Assembly: GCF_013368755.1 (NCBI RefSeq)
Contig: NC_049564.1
Location: forward strand, 4,410,001 to 4,474,000
Direction: 5' to 3'
DNA: 64,000 nt
Origin: Talaromyces rugulosus
Taxonomy: Eukaryota > Ascomycota > Eurotiomycetes > Eurotiales > Trichocomaceae
Part shown: positions 1-12,805 of the stretch, one piece after another
Layout: the number at the start of each line of letters is the position of its first letter
How positions within the stretch are numbered: position 1 is the stretch's first letter
Notes under the pieces: model-generated
What the model was told of the DNA's origin: nothing
The model's input: only the letters and a program-made list of their open reading frames with translations
The model's database searches: none
Position numbers and translations under genes: made by a program

Positions 1-1165
1 CGGGTGCTGAACGGAAAGTTTCGGAGTCTTGGGTCATTATGCTTCAGGATCTGCCCTTCGTATGGCCCAAATAGAGTTCTGCGGTTTGTATTACCCGTGG
101 CACGAACAAAGACAAGCTGCGAAGTGTCGATCATGCTTTTCCAATCCCGCAGCAGATCACGAATGTCCTTTTCCAGTGCGGCTTCGTTGTACCTTCGTAA
201 GCTGGATCCGGCAGAATGCGCTGCTCCTCTCGAGGCATCACTTGCCGATTGTGAGCCACCTTGCTTTCGGCGAGTTGTATATCGATGGAATGTCTTGTGG
301 GCTATCACTCGAGCTTGTCTTTCCTCAATACCTCCTCGTTTTTGTATTTCAGGAGCGAGCGCAACGATCATGGCAGCAAAGTGGCCACCGCCAATCATAC
401 ACATAAAGATATGCGGCCCAGAATTCGAAGCCGTAGCCGCAGAATTGTTTACACGCTTAAATGGCTCGAGTTGCTTCTTGCGCAGGGAGTCCACCATATG
501 GCCGGGCTCGTCTTGTTCCTCGTTCGTGAAAAGCCCTCTATATATTCCGACAGAAGTATTCGAAGGGAGCTTTGGGCTAGAAAACCAAACGAGAGGCTGC
601 CTTCCAGTGCTTCCTTGTTTCCGCGACTCTTCATTGTCTTCGGCCCCTTGCGAGATTTTTGCCTGCTTCTTCAACAGCGCCACCAACGTCGAATCTGCCG
701 ATCGAGGATCGTCCTCCTCTGATTCCGACTCGGAGCTTTCCGAGCCCGAGATTGACTCGTCGATCTCGCCGATTGCTTTTGTAAATTCGGTCTCGGTCAG
801 GAGCGGGTTGCCACGGAGCTGAGCCTTGATGTTATATCTGTGGTGATCGGACCGGGCATGGTCGCGTAGTTCCTGCACGGTTTGGAAGGTTACCTGGCAT
901 AGGCCACAGGTTTTTGTTGTTGGGATGCCATTATCCTTCTCTGATGACTCTGACAAAGCTGGGGTTGCGGTTCCTGTGGTCGCAACGGAGGTGGGCTGGG
1001 CGTCGGATTTTATCGTCAAAGTCGACAAGAGCTCCGCTGGAAGGTCGTACACTGGGTGATTCCGAAATGTTACCTTTTTGCGATCACAAAACAATAGCGT
1101 CAACAGTACTCACCATAAAGAGGCCTCTTCAAAAAGTCGTCCGGCTGGGTCCCCGGGGTCGCCAT
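1..1165 (-). CDS. vms1: VMS1/ANKZF1-type peptidyl-tRNA hydrolase, 3' end outside window
   Basis: Two exons, complement(<1..1051, 1114..1165); the gene runs off the left edge. Exon 1 begins MATPGTQPDDFLKRPLY and the splice restores the conserved reading RPLY-VYDLPAELLSTL. A C2H2 finger follows (CGLCQ, then HARSDHH), then an acidic Ser/Glu stretch, then the start of the VLRF1 release-factor-like domain: MIGGGHFAAMIVAL, and KQGGSQS, which carries the expected catalytic Gln (near 250-262), followed by SLRRYNEAALEKDIRDLL. Known for the family: Vms1 acts at the 60S ribosome with Cdc48 and cleaves the peptidyl-tRNA of stalled chains in ribosome-associated quality control. The ankyrin and VIM parts expected at the C-terminus would lie outside the window. 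Divergent from the aldolase gene at 2025. Identification is firm; the symbol follows yeast. Confidence 0.9.
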
Positions 1166-2024
1166 GACGTAGAATGAAATTGCAGTTGACAGGTTAAAAT
1201 GGCGGAGCGGGTGGCGGGCAGATCTTTATCGCTGCCCCTCCGTGAGTCCGATAAGCTCTTTATCTGCTGTTGATTTCCAGATTCACGACGTTGGGCTGCA
1301 GGAATGAGCAGTATATAAACAAGGCTTTGGACAAAAAGATTGTAATAAATGTATACATGCAGTGTGATTACATATACTTGTAAAGCAATTTATGAGTCAT
1401 GATGAGTGACTGCGTGCTCCGCCCTGAGGCTGAGCTTATAGATCTACCAAGCTTTTTAAATACAAAAATCGGGTTTTTTCAATGTCACAACTAATAATGA
1501 CTCCTTGACTTCTTCCTGTTACTATTTAATACAAAAAAAAAACCACAAAAAAATACGAGACAGTAGTTGTATCAATTAGTTAGGAAACAATACACGCTCT
1601 CTAAGCAAAAGATTACCATTATTGATCACAAACGCCTATGAAACATACTTTTCTTTTGAGCATTTGAAAAGTCACTATGTCGTCCATAGATGATGACCAA
1701 TTCACTATTAATAATAGGCTTTTTTCGTTTTAAAGATTGAACCAAGAATAAACAAGAAAGCAACACGATTGGCTGTCTCGTCGTCGCTCAAAGCAGGACC
1801 AAAGCGGTTAGCGCAGAGAGGCCCCAGTCCAGAAGCGGATTCCCGATCGCCTAATTTCCCAAAATGGAAATGATAATAGTATCAACTGCCAAACGGGAAG
1901 ACACCCGATGTCTTGTTTAAAATAAAAGCCCTTTGTTTCTTTCTTTCTAAATTTATTTTTGAAGTTTTGAAAAACAAAGGAACTTTTTTCTTACCTCTCC
2001 AGACCTCCGAGAAAAAGAGCAAAA
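1166..2024. other. Divergent intergenic region, VMS1 / DapA-family gene
   Basis: No coding sequence recognised. It holds the promoters and leaders of two divergent genes. A/T-rich stretches with A-runs lie at about 1490-1560 and again at 1915-2000, just before the aldolase start codon. Confidence 0.6.
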
Positions 2025-3056
2025 ATGGGATCCATTGGCAAATCATACCCTCCCGGAATCCACGTCCCCAGCTTGACATGGTTCCGGTCTGATGATACAC
2101 AGTCGATAGACTGGGAGCTCCAAGAGCGTCATCTCGAGTTCCTCGTAGGCAGCGGGCTACACGGTGTTGTAATCGCTGGCACCAACGGCGAAGCCGCAAC
2201 TCTCACACCAGACGAAAAGTCAAGATTAGTGAGTCTCACACGCTCCGTCGCAACAAGACTGGGCCGAGCAGATCTCGCAATCACCTGCGGCACATTCGGA
2301 GGCTGCACGCATGCCATCATTGAAGATACCAAGCTTGCCTCCAAGGCCGGCGCGGACTATGTCCTCGTCTTGGTCCCGTCGTTTTTCCACTTTGCGCTCG
2401 ACTCGGATGCCATTGTCGCATTCTTTCAGGAGGTCGCCTCCGCGTCACCGATTCCTATCGTCATCTACAATTTCCCGGGTGTGGTGAGCGGGTTGAATGT
2501 GAACTCGGAGATGTTGCAGACTCTCGGCGACCACCCGAACATCGTCGCTGTCAAGCTCACATGCGGCACAATTGCGTCGGTCTCGCGCACGGCGGCCAAG
2601 TTTGGCCCTGGGCTGGCTAAATCTGGGGCCCAGCCTTCGTTTGTCGCTCTTGCTGGCCAGAGTGACTGGCTTGTTCCGTGTCTGAGCGTTGGTGGAACAG
2701 GATGTATCACCGGTCTTGCCAACCTCTACCCCAAGGTTGGTCTTTTTCCCTCTCTCTCTCGGTAAAATTTGATTGGAACTAATATATAATTGAAGGCATG
2801 CATCGAGATCTTCAACCTTTATACTTCTGGCAAAAAAGCCGAAGCCGAAGAGCTACAGATCAAACTAGCCAGCGTCGAATGGGGCTTCGGAAAAGGTGGC
2901 ATCAACGGCACAAAATGGGTTGTTGGAAAGTATCGTGAATACCCAGAGGACAGCACTTGGTGCCGAAGGCCGTATCCGAAGTTCTTGGATCAAGGGAAAA
3001 GAGAATGGATTACGGAGACTGTGAAGCCGCTTCAAAAGATCGAGGCAGCACTTTAG
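2025..3056 (+). CDS. DapA/HOGA-family class I aldolase
   Basis: Two exons, 2025..2735 and 2796..3056, joined through a 60-nt GT-AG intron in phase 0; 323 aa, the normal size for this family. Single TIM-barrel domain. Visible motifs are GTNGEAATL (residues 52-60, matching the GTTGE phosphate/keto-acid loop), YNFP with Tyr148, and AVKLTCG with the Schiff-base Lys177. Fungal members of this family act as 4-hydroxy-2-oxoglutarate aldolase, as L-threo-3-deoxy-hexulosonate aldolase of galacturonate catabolism, or on unknown keto acids. Lysine-type DHDPS is unlikely because fungi make lysine through aminoadipate. The sequence does not decide the substrate, and no catabolic partner lies nearby. The start is the first in-frame ATG, with an A-rich context. 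Converges with the Zn2Cys6 gene ending at 3206. Confidence 0.88.
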
Positions 3057-3205
3057 CGCGATGCATGATACCAAAGTCGGGACTGGGGAAGTTATGTTTA
3101 ACAAACCAAAGGTTTAGTATTACTTGAATATTCAACTGCATGTGAAAAATAGACTGGTTTCAGGTTATATAGTTTATAGATACATACATACATATACATA
3201 CATGA

Positions 3206-5314
3206 TTATACAATAGCAAAAGCCCGAGTGAAAGTGTCGTGCATAACTTGCCTAATATCAACTCTCTGCCCCGTCTCATCTTGTCGCCTGATAACTTCCT
3301 CCAAAACATCCGCGGTGATTTTTGCATTCGACACGATGCTTTCCATACTCTTCATCGAGGCCACCACCCACGTTCGCTGAGTCTGATCGTCAGACTCAAC
3401 GCCAAGCATCAGTAGCGGCCAGAGCATGTTACTCGGTAGCGGAGATCCAGACGTGAACGTGAAAACAGGCTCACTGGGATCAGCGTCGGGGGGGAGCTGG
3501 ATTACGTTTTCTATTACTTCGCGAATGGCCGAGAGCGCGTTTTTCACATCTGGTGTGCGAGGGAGGTCTATCATGTAGTCAGCCTCAATGAAACAAGGGC
3601 AGAGAGAGAGAGAGATTCATACTTTTATAAGCCACCCGATGTAAATGGACAAAACTAGCATGGTAGTTTGCATAACACACCATCAACGCGCGCGTTATGG
3701 TATTCGCCAGTGAAGGTGCTAGTAAAGGAGGAGCTAGTTTCTGCGCAATCGCCTGGTCCATGAGAGGCGGTCGTTGCTGCCAAAGAGCTTTAATATCTTT
3801 GCTGATCTTTTGCGCGATAATCATGACTTCTGTTTCGTCTTCGACAGTTCCGCGAGATCGATGCCACGGATCGATTCGTGAGATACGGCCCATGAAAGAC
3901 TGCACTTTTTGGAAGAAGGAAAAAGCCGGGCGGGTGAGGATGTCTTCTAATACGGTCTCCGCGTTTTCCATGCTGTCATCGGCGGCTTCAGTGGGTGTTT
4001 CGATGTCGTCTGTGATATTGATCTCGTCCTCGTTAAGGAAGAGGCCTTCTCCACCAGCGCTCACGGCGCGGCCGTCGAGAAGTCGAAGCCAGGATAAAAA
4101 GCACTTCTCTATTAGTTTAAATCAAATTAGCAAAGCTGTATTACTTACTACAAAGTAATAAAAGAACAAACCCGTAATGCCCAGTGTCCCGCTCTTAATC
4201 AACTGCAAAGCATCATAGGCTTCTCTCAGGTTCGCATGCGCCTTAAAGACATCGTCGGCCAAAAGATCAATATAAGTCAATAAAAAGACCACGGCCAAAA
4301 TATGTTTGAGTTCAGTTGTCAACACCCTCTGGTCCTTTCTAATTTCAGCAAGGACTTCAATCAACTTCTCTCTAGACGAGTCGTAGTATTTGGAATAGAT
4401 GGTTGGATTTTGGTCCGACGGTGAATGCGTCTGTAGCGCGGCAAATGCCATGACCGCGTTTTTGACCATTGTTGACTTGCCGCACATGTATATCAGCATC
4501 TTCCTCATGCGAGACCAGCGTGAACTCGTCTCAACCGGAGCCAGGATCGGCGGCGCGTTGGATTGTGCGAAGAAGTCTGCTAACTGGGACTCATTGAACG
4601 TTGTGAAGTAGGCTGACTTGGACATGTGGTCACCAATCCCTCCTAGTTCCCTTGGATCAAAAAACTGTTCATGTACTGTTGTTCTCTTGCTCGTTTCGTG
4701 CGATGTGATTGAGAATGGTAATTGCAATTGATCGTGTGGCACAATCGCATCGCCATTCAGGGGAGGCGACGACCCAGTTGGCCATTCAGAGGATAATGTC
4801 GGCGAAGAATCGTCCCATAAAAAGCTCGCATAGTTGAATAGCTCACTGAATTCGACGTCAGGTAGAATATGCTGCTGTGGCTGCTGTTGTGACTGCGGTG
4901 GCGATTGCGGCTGCGATTGCAATTGCGATTGCGCCTGGGAATGTGCCTGGAATTGTTGTTGCTGTTGCTGCTGTCTTTGCTGTAATCGCTGCAGTCGCTT
5001 ATGACCTCCTTCTAGCTTCGTCTTCACCTTGCCTATCTTGGCGATTGGCGCATACCCATCCTGCGGCCAAGAACATGACAGATGCAGGCGACTACAATGG
5101 CCGCACTCTGGCCGCTGCTCATTACAGCGGACTTTTCTCCGTCTAAATGATATTCGTCGCCGTCAGTCTTTCGGACAAAAAAAACCCCCTTTTCTTCATA
5201 ACTTGGGACTATGAGAGTAGCTTCTTTGACTCACCGGCAAGTCAGACACCCAGTACGCGTCCTCGCGAGACGAGGTCGCTTGTCGGGGTCGTGCTGTTGC
5301 CACTGATGGAACAT
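3206..5314 (-). CDS. Zn2Cys6 transcription factor, Fungal_trans_2 type, Q-rich
   Basis: Four exons, complement(3206..3567, 3623..4106, 4149..5142, 5235..5314); 639 aa. The first intron interrupts the zinc cluster. After splicing the cluster is complete at residues 23-50: CLTCRRRKVRC, then CGHC, then a final Cys50, followed by a basic linker. Next is a glutamine-rich low-complexity block (about residues 75-115) and a Fungal_trans_2 middle domain (FFDPRELGGIGDH, RMLIYMCG-like segment). The C-terminal HRVAYKNLPRTPDV segment, typical of this subfamily, is rebuilt by the last splice. Known role: nuclear binding to CGG-type elements of a pathway; no target is visible here. It lies next to the aldolase gene, convergent, so co-regulation is possible but unproven. 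All splice phases are consistent. Confidence 0.88.
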
Positions 5315-6174
5315 TGATGGCTATTATCAGTAGAAAAGAAGACAACGGCAACGATGATAACCCTTGCAGCCAAATCTCTCGGCAGAGATGTTTTTCTTGT
5401 TGGTTTGGTTAGAATGAAAAGACGAAGTCTTTGCCCCTCTGCTCCGAGTCCGGGGTATCTCCGCACTTCATCCTCGGCTACTTGCCTCTTCGGGCGCGTG
5501 TGGGGGAACCCCGATTAACGCCCTGAAGGATATACGGTATATAGAGGGGTGCTTCAAATCAATATGTAAACTTTTGAATTAAATAATCACTGCAATATAT
5601 AAACAAATATTACCTCCCAGCTCATCTGGCAAACACCACGCTTCGTCAGTCATTAATTGCCATTCATTCGTCATCGCCATGCCTCTTTTTTCTTTTTTTC
5701 TTTTTTCCCGAAAAGCATTTATCAACCACGCGAGCAACGAAAACATAACGAAAAGCAATAGTCAAACGTAAAAACGTCAAGCAAGAGTACTGGTAAAGAA
5801 AAACAAAGGAAATAGTCTCCCAGAACACCTGGGACGTTTTTTGGCGGTTGCTGGTTGTCAAGACCAGTACTCCACCATGTAACTGTCGGATAAATCGGTA
5901 GGGTTTCCAAAAGGCAAGTATATACATGAGGTCGATTTGTATGTATATGACAAAGGTGAGGAAGATAAAAGCTGACCCCCCCACCGCCCCCCCAACACAG
6001 TGTAAAGTTGTGTAATGTTCAAAGAAGCAAAAATGATGTCGCTGGGAATTTTCAGTAAATAGTCAGTGTCCGCCAACGCCCTCTAGAGTGAGATTCGCTC
6101 GTAAATTTTCATCAAATGGTATTTTCGCGTATTCGTCGTAATGTCGTTAGGGCCGTCTGTTGTCTCAACATCGT
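5315..6174. other. Intergenic: Zn2Cys6 promoter and DUF2841 3' flank
   Basis: No gene recognised. T/C-rich tracts at about 5690-5710 and a C-rich run near 5978-5995 are present. The interval holds the promoter of the regulator ending at 5314 and the 3' UTR of the DUF2841 gene. The several short ORFs show no family resemblance. Confidence 0.5.
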
Positions 6175-7849
6175 TCACATTTGTGGGACACCAGCGCCGT
6201 CAGGGCGTGGCAGGAGGTTGGGGTGATTCAAAGAGCCGGTGCGAAAAGGTAAACTTCCCATATTCATCATGTGGAATTGAGAACGGTCAACGTCAGGAAT
6301 TGTGTGAGGAGACGGGACTTGGTGAGCTGGAGGTGTAGGACAAACGGTGTATGCTGGGTAGCCCATCTGTTGGCGGTTTACCCCGGTATAGTCAACAGGA
6401 GTAAACATGCTTTGGTTGAAAGCAGGTGACCATGCTGAGAATGAACTTTGCGTGTTCATTTGCGGCTGTATTGGGTGGTGGATGGATTGCATTTGCTCTT
6501 GAGATGTTGGAGAGGGAAAGGGGGAGGAGTGGTGCATGAATTGATTTGCTGTCGGGGTCATGACTGGAGCTGGAATAGGGGTGCTGGCTGTTGCTAAGCA
6601 CTGATGTCCAATATCTGGTTGCGAGGATTGGAATTGTATTTGTCCGTCTGGACTTCCAAAGTTCAGATCCGGGGGCATTTGGAAAATATCTACTGGGGAA
6701 GTATCATGCGAGGCCTGAATGTGTGGCGTCCCAGGGGGGGTTTTCGAATCCTCTACTTCCTCCTCGAACTCGTCTTCGCAGTCAGATCCGGGCTCTTTCT
6801 TCTTGGCTCCTTCGTGATCGACGACATAAATAACGGTGGTTGCATCTATACCGAAATCAATTCTCATCCTATACCAACAAAATTCGAGTTTTTTTTTTTT
6901 TTTGGAAAGCTTACCAACTTCTTGTCGCACAAAACTTTCTTCTAATTTTCGGACGCGGAACAGTTCGTCCAGCATCCCAACCTTCGAGGGAGGCTTGATG
7001 AGCCTCCTACTATCGTTTGCAACTTCCTCGAGTTTGTCCGCAGTGATTCCCATTGGCAAAAGTTGTTGGATGATATGGACAAGAAGTTTCAGACGCACTA
7101 GTCTTTGTTCAGCTAGATGATTCTCGGCAGGGTTTCGGGAATGGTGAAGAGGACAAAACTTACACTCTTTTCTGAGATGATCAGGCTCCTTATGAATAAC
7201 ATCACGGGGCCACCAATCGGGCTTCGTCATTTCTGGGTCACCTCTTTCACCAGGCGCAGAGCCCCGGCCACCATTGTACGGATGTCTGACTTGCTTACGA
7301 GGTTCGATGAGCTTGATGAATGATTTGGCCAACATCCGACAATTGAGCTGTTGTAATCTCTTGAAGACACTTTCGTAATAAGCCGACACTTTGTCCGTAT
7401 CGCCAATCTTGAGAGGTACAAGATCCATTTCGTCGTCGAAAGAGTCTATGCACTCAACAGCGAGCGGTTCCTCACGAACATTGCCTCTGCGGCGCTTGAA
7501 TCGACTGGAGCGCCGCGATGGCCCGACTCTTAAGGCGGTAGAAACGGGCAGCATCGATAATTGCTGGTCTCGTTGTCCAGCTAGTTCGCTGGCATTTCTG
7601 AAATCCTGGTATTGCTCCTCTGTGAAGAAATTCGACGGGAGATTCGAAGTCTCTCCTACGTTTCCGTTGTTGTCCATATAAATCACGGCCCAAAATGAAG
7701 GAACGTCACCGGTAAATACCACAGTCTGCAGAAATTGGTTAGTCAGCGTTCTGCATGATCAGACAGCTCATCAAAACACGAACCGATCTAGGAGTCTCAA
7801 AAGGCCTATTATCCTGCGCGTGAGAAGCATTAGAAGGCGACCCCTTCAT
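6175..7849 (-). CDS. DUF2841 (YDR124W-like helical bundle) protein
   Basis: Three exons, complement(6175..6845, 6915..7725, 7784..7849); 515 aa. The start MKGSPSNASHAQ is followed by a 58-nt intron with a weak donor (GTTCGT). The middle intron (6846..6914) is 69 nt, free of stops and a multiple of three, so the frame also stays open if it is retained; its A-run would then encode a Lys string. The diagnostic block is KPDWWPRDVIHKEPDHLRKE, followed by RLVRLKLLVHII and a helical segment. The C-terminal third is Pro/Gln/Ser-rich and disordered-looking. The family includes a gene of the Aspergillus fumigatus hrmA-associated subtelomeric cluster and yeast YDR124W; biochemical function is unknown. 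A nuclear or regulatory role is only suggested by basic patches (SSRFKRRRG). Preceded by 9.4 kb without genes. Confidence 0.85.
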
Positions 7850-10800
7850 CTCAGTGCCCTGTGAAATTGGCCTTAGAACCATCCTGACTGTAGTGATAAA
7901 TTGGATATGTCGAGGAGAAGTGATAGGTCGTCACTTCAAGATGTTGAAAATGGTATTCGAAATTCACACAATCGCCAGTCTCTGGTTTGTGATTCTTTGG
8001 AGGGACAATATAGGTAGGGCAAATATCTTGTTTTTGGTGACAACCACACGCAGAGATCAATGTGTTCTTTGGTGGCGGATGATTGACAAGCACAAACAAA
8101 GATCAAGTACGAATAATCAAAAGGCCGCCGAGGTAATAAATCTTGAGAAAGGGCAAGTAGCACTTGGGGAGGATGTCACAAAAAAAGTATAAACCGTGTA
8201 TATACCCAGACAAGGAAGCAGGTTGTATCAATAGATTTCAAGTAGATGTGAGTGTAGAGCAAAAGCCTTGTGTGTATGAGCAATTGAGTGTTGAGGCAAA
8301 CACTTCGAGAATGTAAGGCTTTGCAAAGAGATGTTTAGAATGAATGTTGTGAATCAATGTCCAAGGGGGGAGGTGGCATGGGGTTGATATAGATGTGCCA
8401 TCTGTCAGAGCGGCAATGACCTTCTCCTCTCTACGGTTCGGCCCTCTTGGCCAGCGCGACAATACAGTGGAGATAAGAGAAGCGTATTTCCTAAAACAGA
8501 GTCATTAAAAAGCAGATCCATTAATTCTACCACCGAGAGGGTACACTAAAGTTAGTGGTAGGGGCAGATCCATCTAACTTTGTCGGAAGCTAAGTGCGTG
8601 ATCCGGTCGACCAGGATCTTGCGTCTTGGGTGCTAACGAGGTGGATATGGCGGGAGAACAAGTGAGTCACGGTAATACGGTACATAGATACTAGACGACG
8701 GTTGTAAGTTAAGAAAAAGAAAAGAGAGGGTCATTGGGGAAGAGAAACGACGATCGGGAGTCTTGCATGCTTCGTTGGTTGGTGGAGCGATGCACAGGCG
8801 CCATGCCATGTAGACTACATGCAGCGCTCGAAGCGAGGGATATCAGACTTGAATATGCGATGGCACTAATGTAATAGTCTGCTCAACCATTGACGTTATT
8901 TCGAGATTTGCGTATACAATTGGCTACGCGGAGGTTGAATCATGGAATGAAAAGAGCGAGCACTAGTTGTCCATTTGACCGAGGGTGTGTGGTGTTCTAC
9001 CCTTTAATTTCCTTGTAATTCTTCATCTTTAGTATTACAAAGGCTTGAGCGAGGAACCTGGGCGATCGAAGGAAAAATAGGGACCTGGTAAGGTGGTCAC
9101 GTCTGGCGGCACGTCTTGCGATCTCAATCTGGTTTCTGTCAGCATGCCAGCGGAGCGATGCAATCCTTGGCTGAGTGTGGCGCACTATTTCGAGAGTTTT
9201 GAGCGTTCCAAGAGTCCCATGACGTCCCCGCTTGTCAACCCCTTTAGCCCCGCATCTAATTAGGGAATGCTTTGACATGACAGCCATTGATGGAGTTGGA
9301 CAATTAAGTTGTTCGTGATATTCCTTCCCGAAGCCAATGAGAATGTTAGAATCTCCAGTGCAATAACATCACGATTTCAGTTTCTTTCTTCCTTTATTTT
9401 TGCTTCTGCGAGCATCTGGGCCCGAGGGCATGGCGTTTGGATAGCTCATCCACTATAGTTTAGTAGTGCCAGGTGGGCAAATGCCACCGGGGTCTCCCTG
9501 TCGCGCAAGTTGTACTTGCATTCCAGGCCTACAGCAATTCGTGCTGTGATTACTTGGTATAATGCAAAGGAGAAATGCAATTCTGCTGGTACTGGTGGAA
9601 GCTAGCCGTTGGATGAGGCTGATGGGCTGCCCTCGTAGTGGAGAAGACAGCGTAGTGCTGGAAGGTCGACTCGCTATGAAGTAACACACGGGGACCTAGG
9701 TCGTACAGAGGTTTGAGCGGCAGCATGCCAACAGCTTAATTCGATATCGGGAGACGTGAAGAATTATCCCCGAGGACGGTGACTGGCCAGAATCGTGCAT
9801 GCAGCCCGGTGCCACTGGCGACGTGGCGATAAGATCCCTGGAAGGCTCAAGCATCGCTGGTGAAGGCATTCATTGTCTGAGCTTCGGCGGGGGTTGTTTT
9901 CGGTATACGAAGAAATGAGCTGCTAGTGCGACGATCTCTGGCTGCAAGACTCGGGAAAAGAGAGTAACGTAGTAGCAACTGGAATGGTCGTAGTGCTGTT
10001 GGGAGGAGAAAGGTTCGGGGACCATGAGGTATAGCTAACGACGCCATGTGGACGCCGACGTCGCGGATGTTGTGCGTGCGGGACGACGGGAAGGAGCGAC
10101 GGGAGCCCGCACCTTCCCTTTTTCCCAGCATTATTATTTCTTTCTTTCATCCTTCGTTTCTCTCCGTATACAACTACTGGACACTACTGCAGCCCGTCAG
10201 ATACCAACAACTTGGCTTATGGTGAGACAAAGGAGACAAAGGACGCGTGAGACAAAAAGCAACGATTGCGAAAACAAAAACAAAGAAGCAAGAAAAAGAA
10301 AGGCGATGGCGCTTGGCCAAAAAAGACCATGACATTGTTCTAGTCCGGCAGACTAGATCCATGATCCAACTGCAACAGTGCGCTAGCTCTACACTTCTTT
10401 TTCGGTTCTGGCCAATGACCGAAAATGGAGAGGCGCCAATGCAGGCAAATCACTCGCCAGTATCCAGGACGAGGTTGGCCATATCTCCGAGTTATACCGA
10501 GCTACGCCAATGCCAACTATAGCTTTGTATGGGCTACCATCACTGTATCCCGCGAATAGTCATGGAGGCTAGATGTTTCGCACAGACCGGCAAATGACAG
10601 CTGAAACCGTCGCCTTTCTTACACTGGATGACAGCTGTCCTGGACATCACGTGCGTCGACTTCCACGTCGGACACAGTGATTGATGCGCGACAGTATCTA
10701 CATGCACTAACAGGATACACGACAAAGCCACGGACACGGCAAAAAGTGCGATTGTCGCCACACTGGGTATAATGGTCAGGATCTTGAACTGGTGCAATTC

Positions 10801-12800
10801 CATTCGGTCTCTGCTGAAACAGTGATTCAGGGTACATGATTGATCTGCAAAAGACCGGACGGGCCTAGGCAAGGAAATGTGTAACCCTAGAACGTCCGTG
10901 AGGCGCCGTCGAAAATAGACACACACTTGGCGGCAGCACAGACCGTTAACAAGGGCTAGTGTCCCAGTGAGCATCCGCAAAAACTATGGACCATCGCGAT
11001 CCGGCCCTATTGTTACTGGCAATGCTAGTATTGGTGATGATCTCCAATGGGAAGCGATCTCCAGGTTGATTTTCTTCCGAGGCTCACCCGCACTGTTATA
11101 CTATTTATGTATGGGGTACAGCTATTTACATTGTCAATTGAGGTTCATGGTGCGTATTGTTATAAATTTGTTGCTTAGCGATTACGTATTATTGAGTCAC
11201 AACAGGGCAAACACTAAACACGAACGGTCCAGCCCTGCGCGTACGTACTACGGGGTCACGTAGGGAGACGGCAAGGATCGCCCCCCTCCCAACATTGAAA
11301 GCGTGGTTGGCGCTCCAATCCGATTGATGGGAAGCTTGAAGCCGCCTCGGACGCCTTAAAAGTATGATTGGCTGCTATAAACTGTTGTTCATATACCCGC
11401 GGTTATATGGTACATGCCTTTAGGCAAATTTGATGTGCAGTCATCTGCTAAGGGGCAAGAGATAATAAAAGGTAATTGGTGCAGCTCAGTTCATGGACAC
11501 ACTATTTTCTGCAGTTAGTCTCAACACCAAACTCAATCGCTCAGAAAGCGGATCCGATACAACCACCGAGAGTTCACCTTGTCGGGGCTCTTGTTGCAGT
11601 CTTTGATCGATTCCCTAGCTGACCGAAATGCCTGGCTGTGCAGATTGTGCACAGGTACATGTTGCGTCTATTTTGCGCAGAGTACCAGTTGGTGGCACTC
11701 GCAATACGTGTTACGGCATGCTCTAGCCTCTATAAGGCGATAATGCGCCCACATGTATGTCCCTTGCGTTTCATGACGTTCGCCTCACAGTCCGCGTCTT
11801 GGTCGGTAGATTTATCGCCATTAGTCTATCATGCTGCCGTCAATCCATTGTTACGTCCCTGGACACATGATCACAATGAAAACAGTCTAAAGAAACAATA
11901 AATTTTCGGAAGATATCTAATGCTAGTAGATTGGGTATTTTTGGGTATCGCCTAGTAGCCGCTGTGGCGGGCCGGGGATTATGATGTTAGTACAACGTCA
12001 AAAAGCGATTGGGAGCAATTTGCTTTGGCAAGACACTCGTACTAGCTGGGTCTTTCTAACCATCAGCCAAAGGGGCAATCGTAATCCTTGGGGGGCGATT
12101 GGCCCGAAGATATAGTCATGTTCGGCGGAACGCTCCCGTATGGATCGCCTCTATGGGGAACCGGAAAAAAAACCGCGAACGTCTTGGGAATCTCATTTTT
12201 TGGTTCCCGCTTTGACAGCGCTGAATCATAGGCCCCAACCATAAGGTTATCACGAGGGAGAAGGGGTCCGAGAGGTCGCATACCAGCCCCCCGGGACACC
12301 CGTAGGTCTGAACGCGGGCCAGACCAATCTCGCTTCCAAACACGCCGGATATCACTCTCGGAGAATGGGCTTTTCCCAGTAAAGATGTTCGAGGTTATTC
12401 CCAAGAAGGGTGCCAAGCTGCTTGTGTGTCGTGGTATCTCAGGTTGGCTTTGTTGTTGATCAGAAGTAATAAGGGACCGAACAAAGCCGCAACCTTTACA
12501 ACGACCTTGCTAATGTGATTTCACGATCGACCCACATTGATTTTGGGATAGTATCACCAAGTCCAATGACTCGAGTCGTATGGCGACTATGAAGCGGTCG
12601 CTATATTTGATTCTCTTTCGAGGCACCCAGAACAAATCCAAAGTGGTACAGCAATTTTGCTGATTTTTCTCTTGATCTATTGGGTTTGTTTGCAGGACTG
12701 CAGCAGTGCGCTGCTGTTCTTCTGCGGCCCTCACAGCCCAATTTCTCACCGACTTGGGGCCTGAGACACACTATCGAACGGCGTCCATGTGGCCCAATAG

Positions 12801-12805
<5 letters not shown>
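7850..12805. other. Gene-free region, left half
   Basis: About 5 kb with no recognisable protein. Longest frames are 90-150 codons and unrelated to anything I know; one minus-strand frame at 10540..10980 has a single hydrophobic segment but nothing else supports it. Composition is mixed, not uniformly A/T-rich, so simple RIP decay is not obvious. Its left end is the promoter and leader of the DUF2841 gene. Noncoding transcripts or remote regulatory sites are possible. Confidence 0.5.

Noticed and set aside
4..822. 272-codon open frame on the plus strand
   Set aside because: It is the antisense of the VMS1 exon; the minus strand reads a conserved C2H2 and VLRF1 protein.
3697..4158. 153-codon plus-strand frame
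   Set aside because: Shadow of exons 2-3 of the Zn2Cys6 gene; no family resemblance.
10540..10980. 146-codon minus-strand frame with one hydrophobic stretch
   Set aside because: A single possible membrane segment without homology or context is not enough to call a gene.
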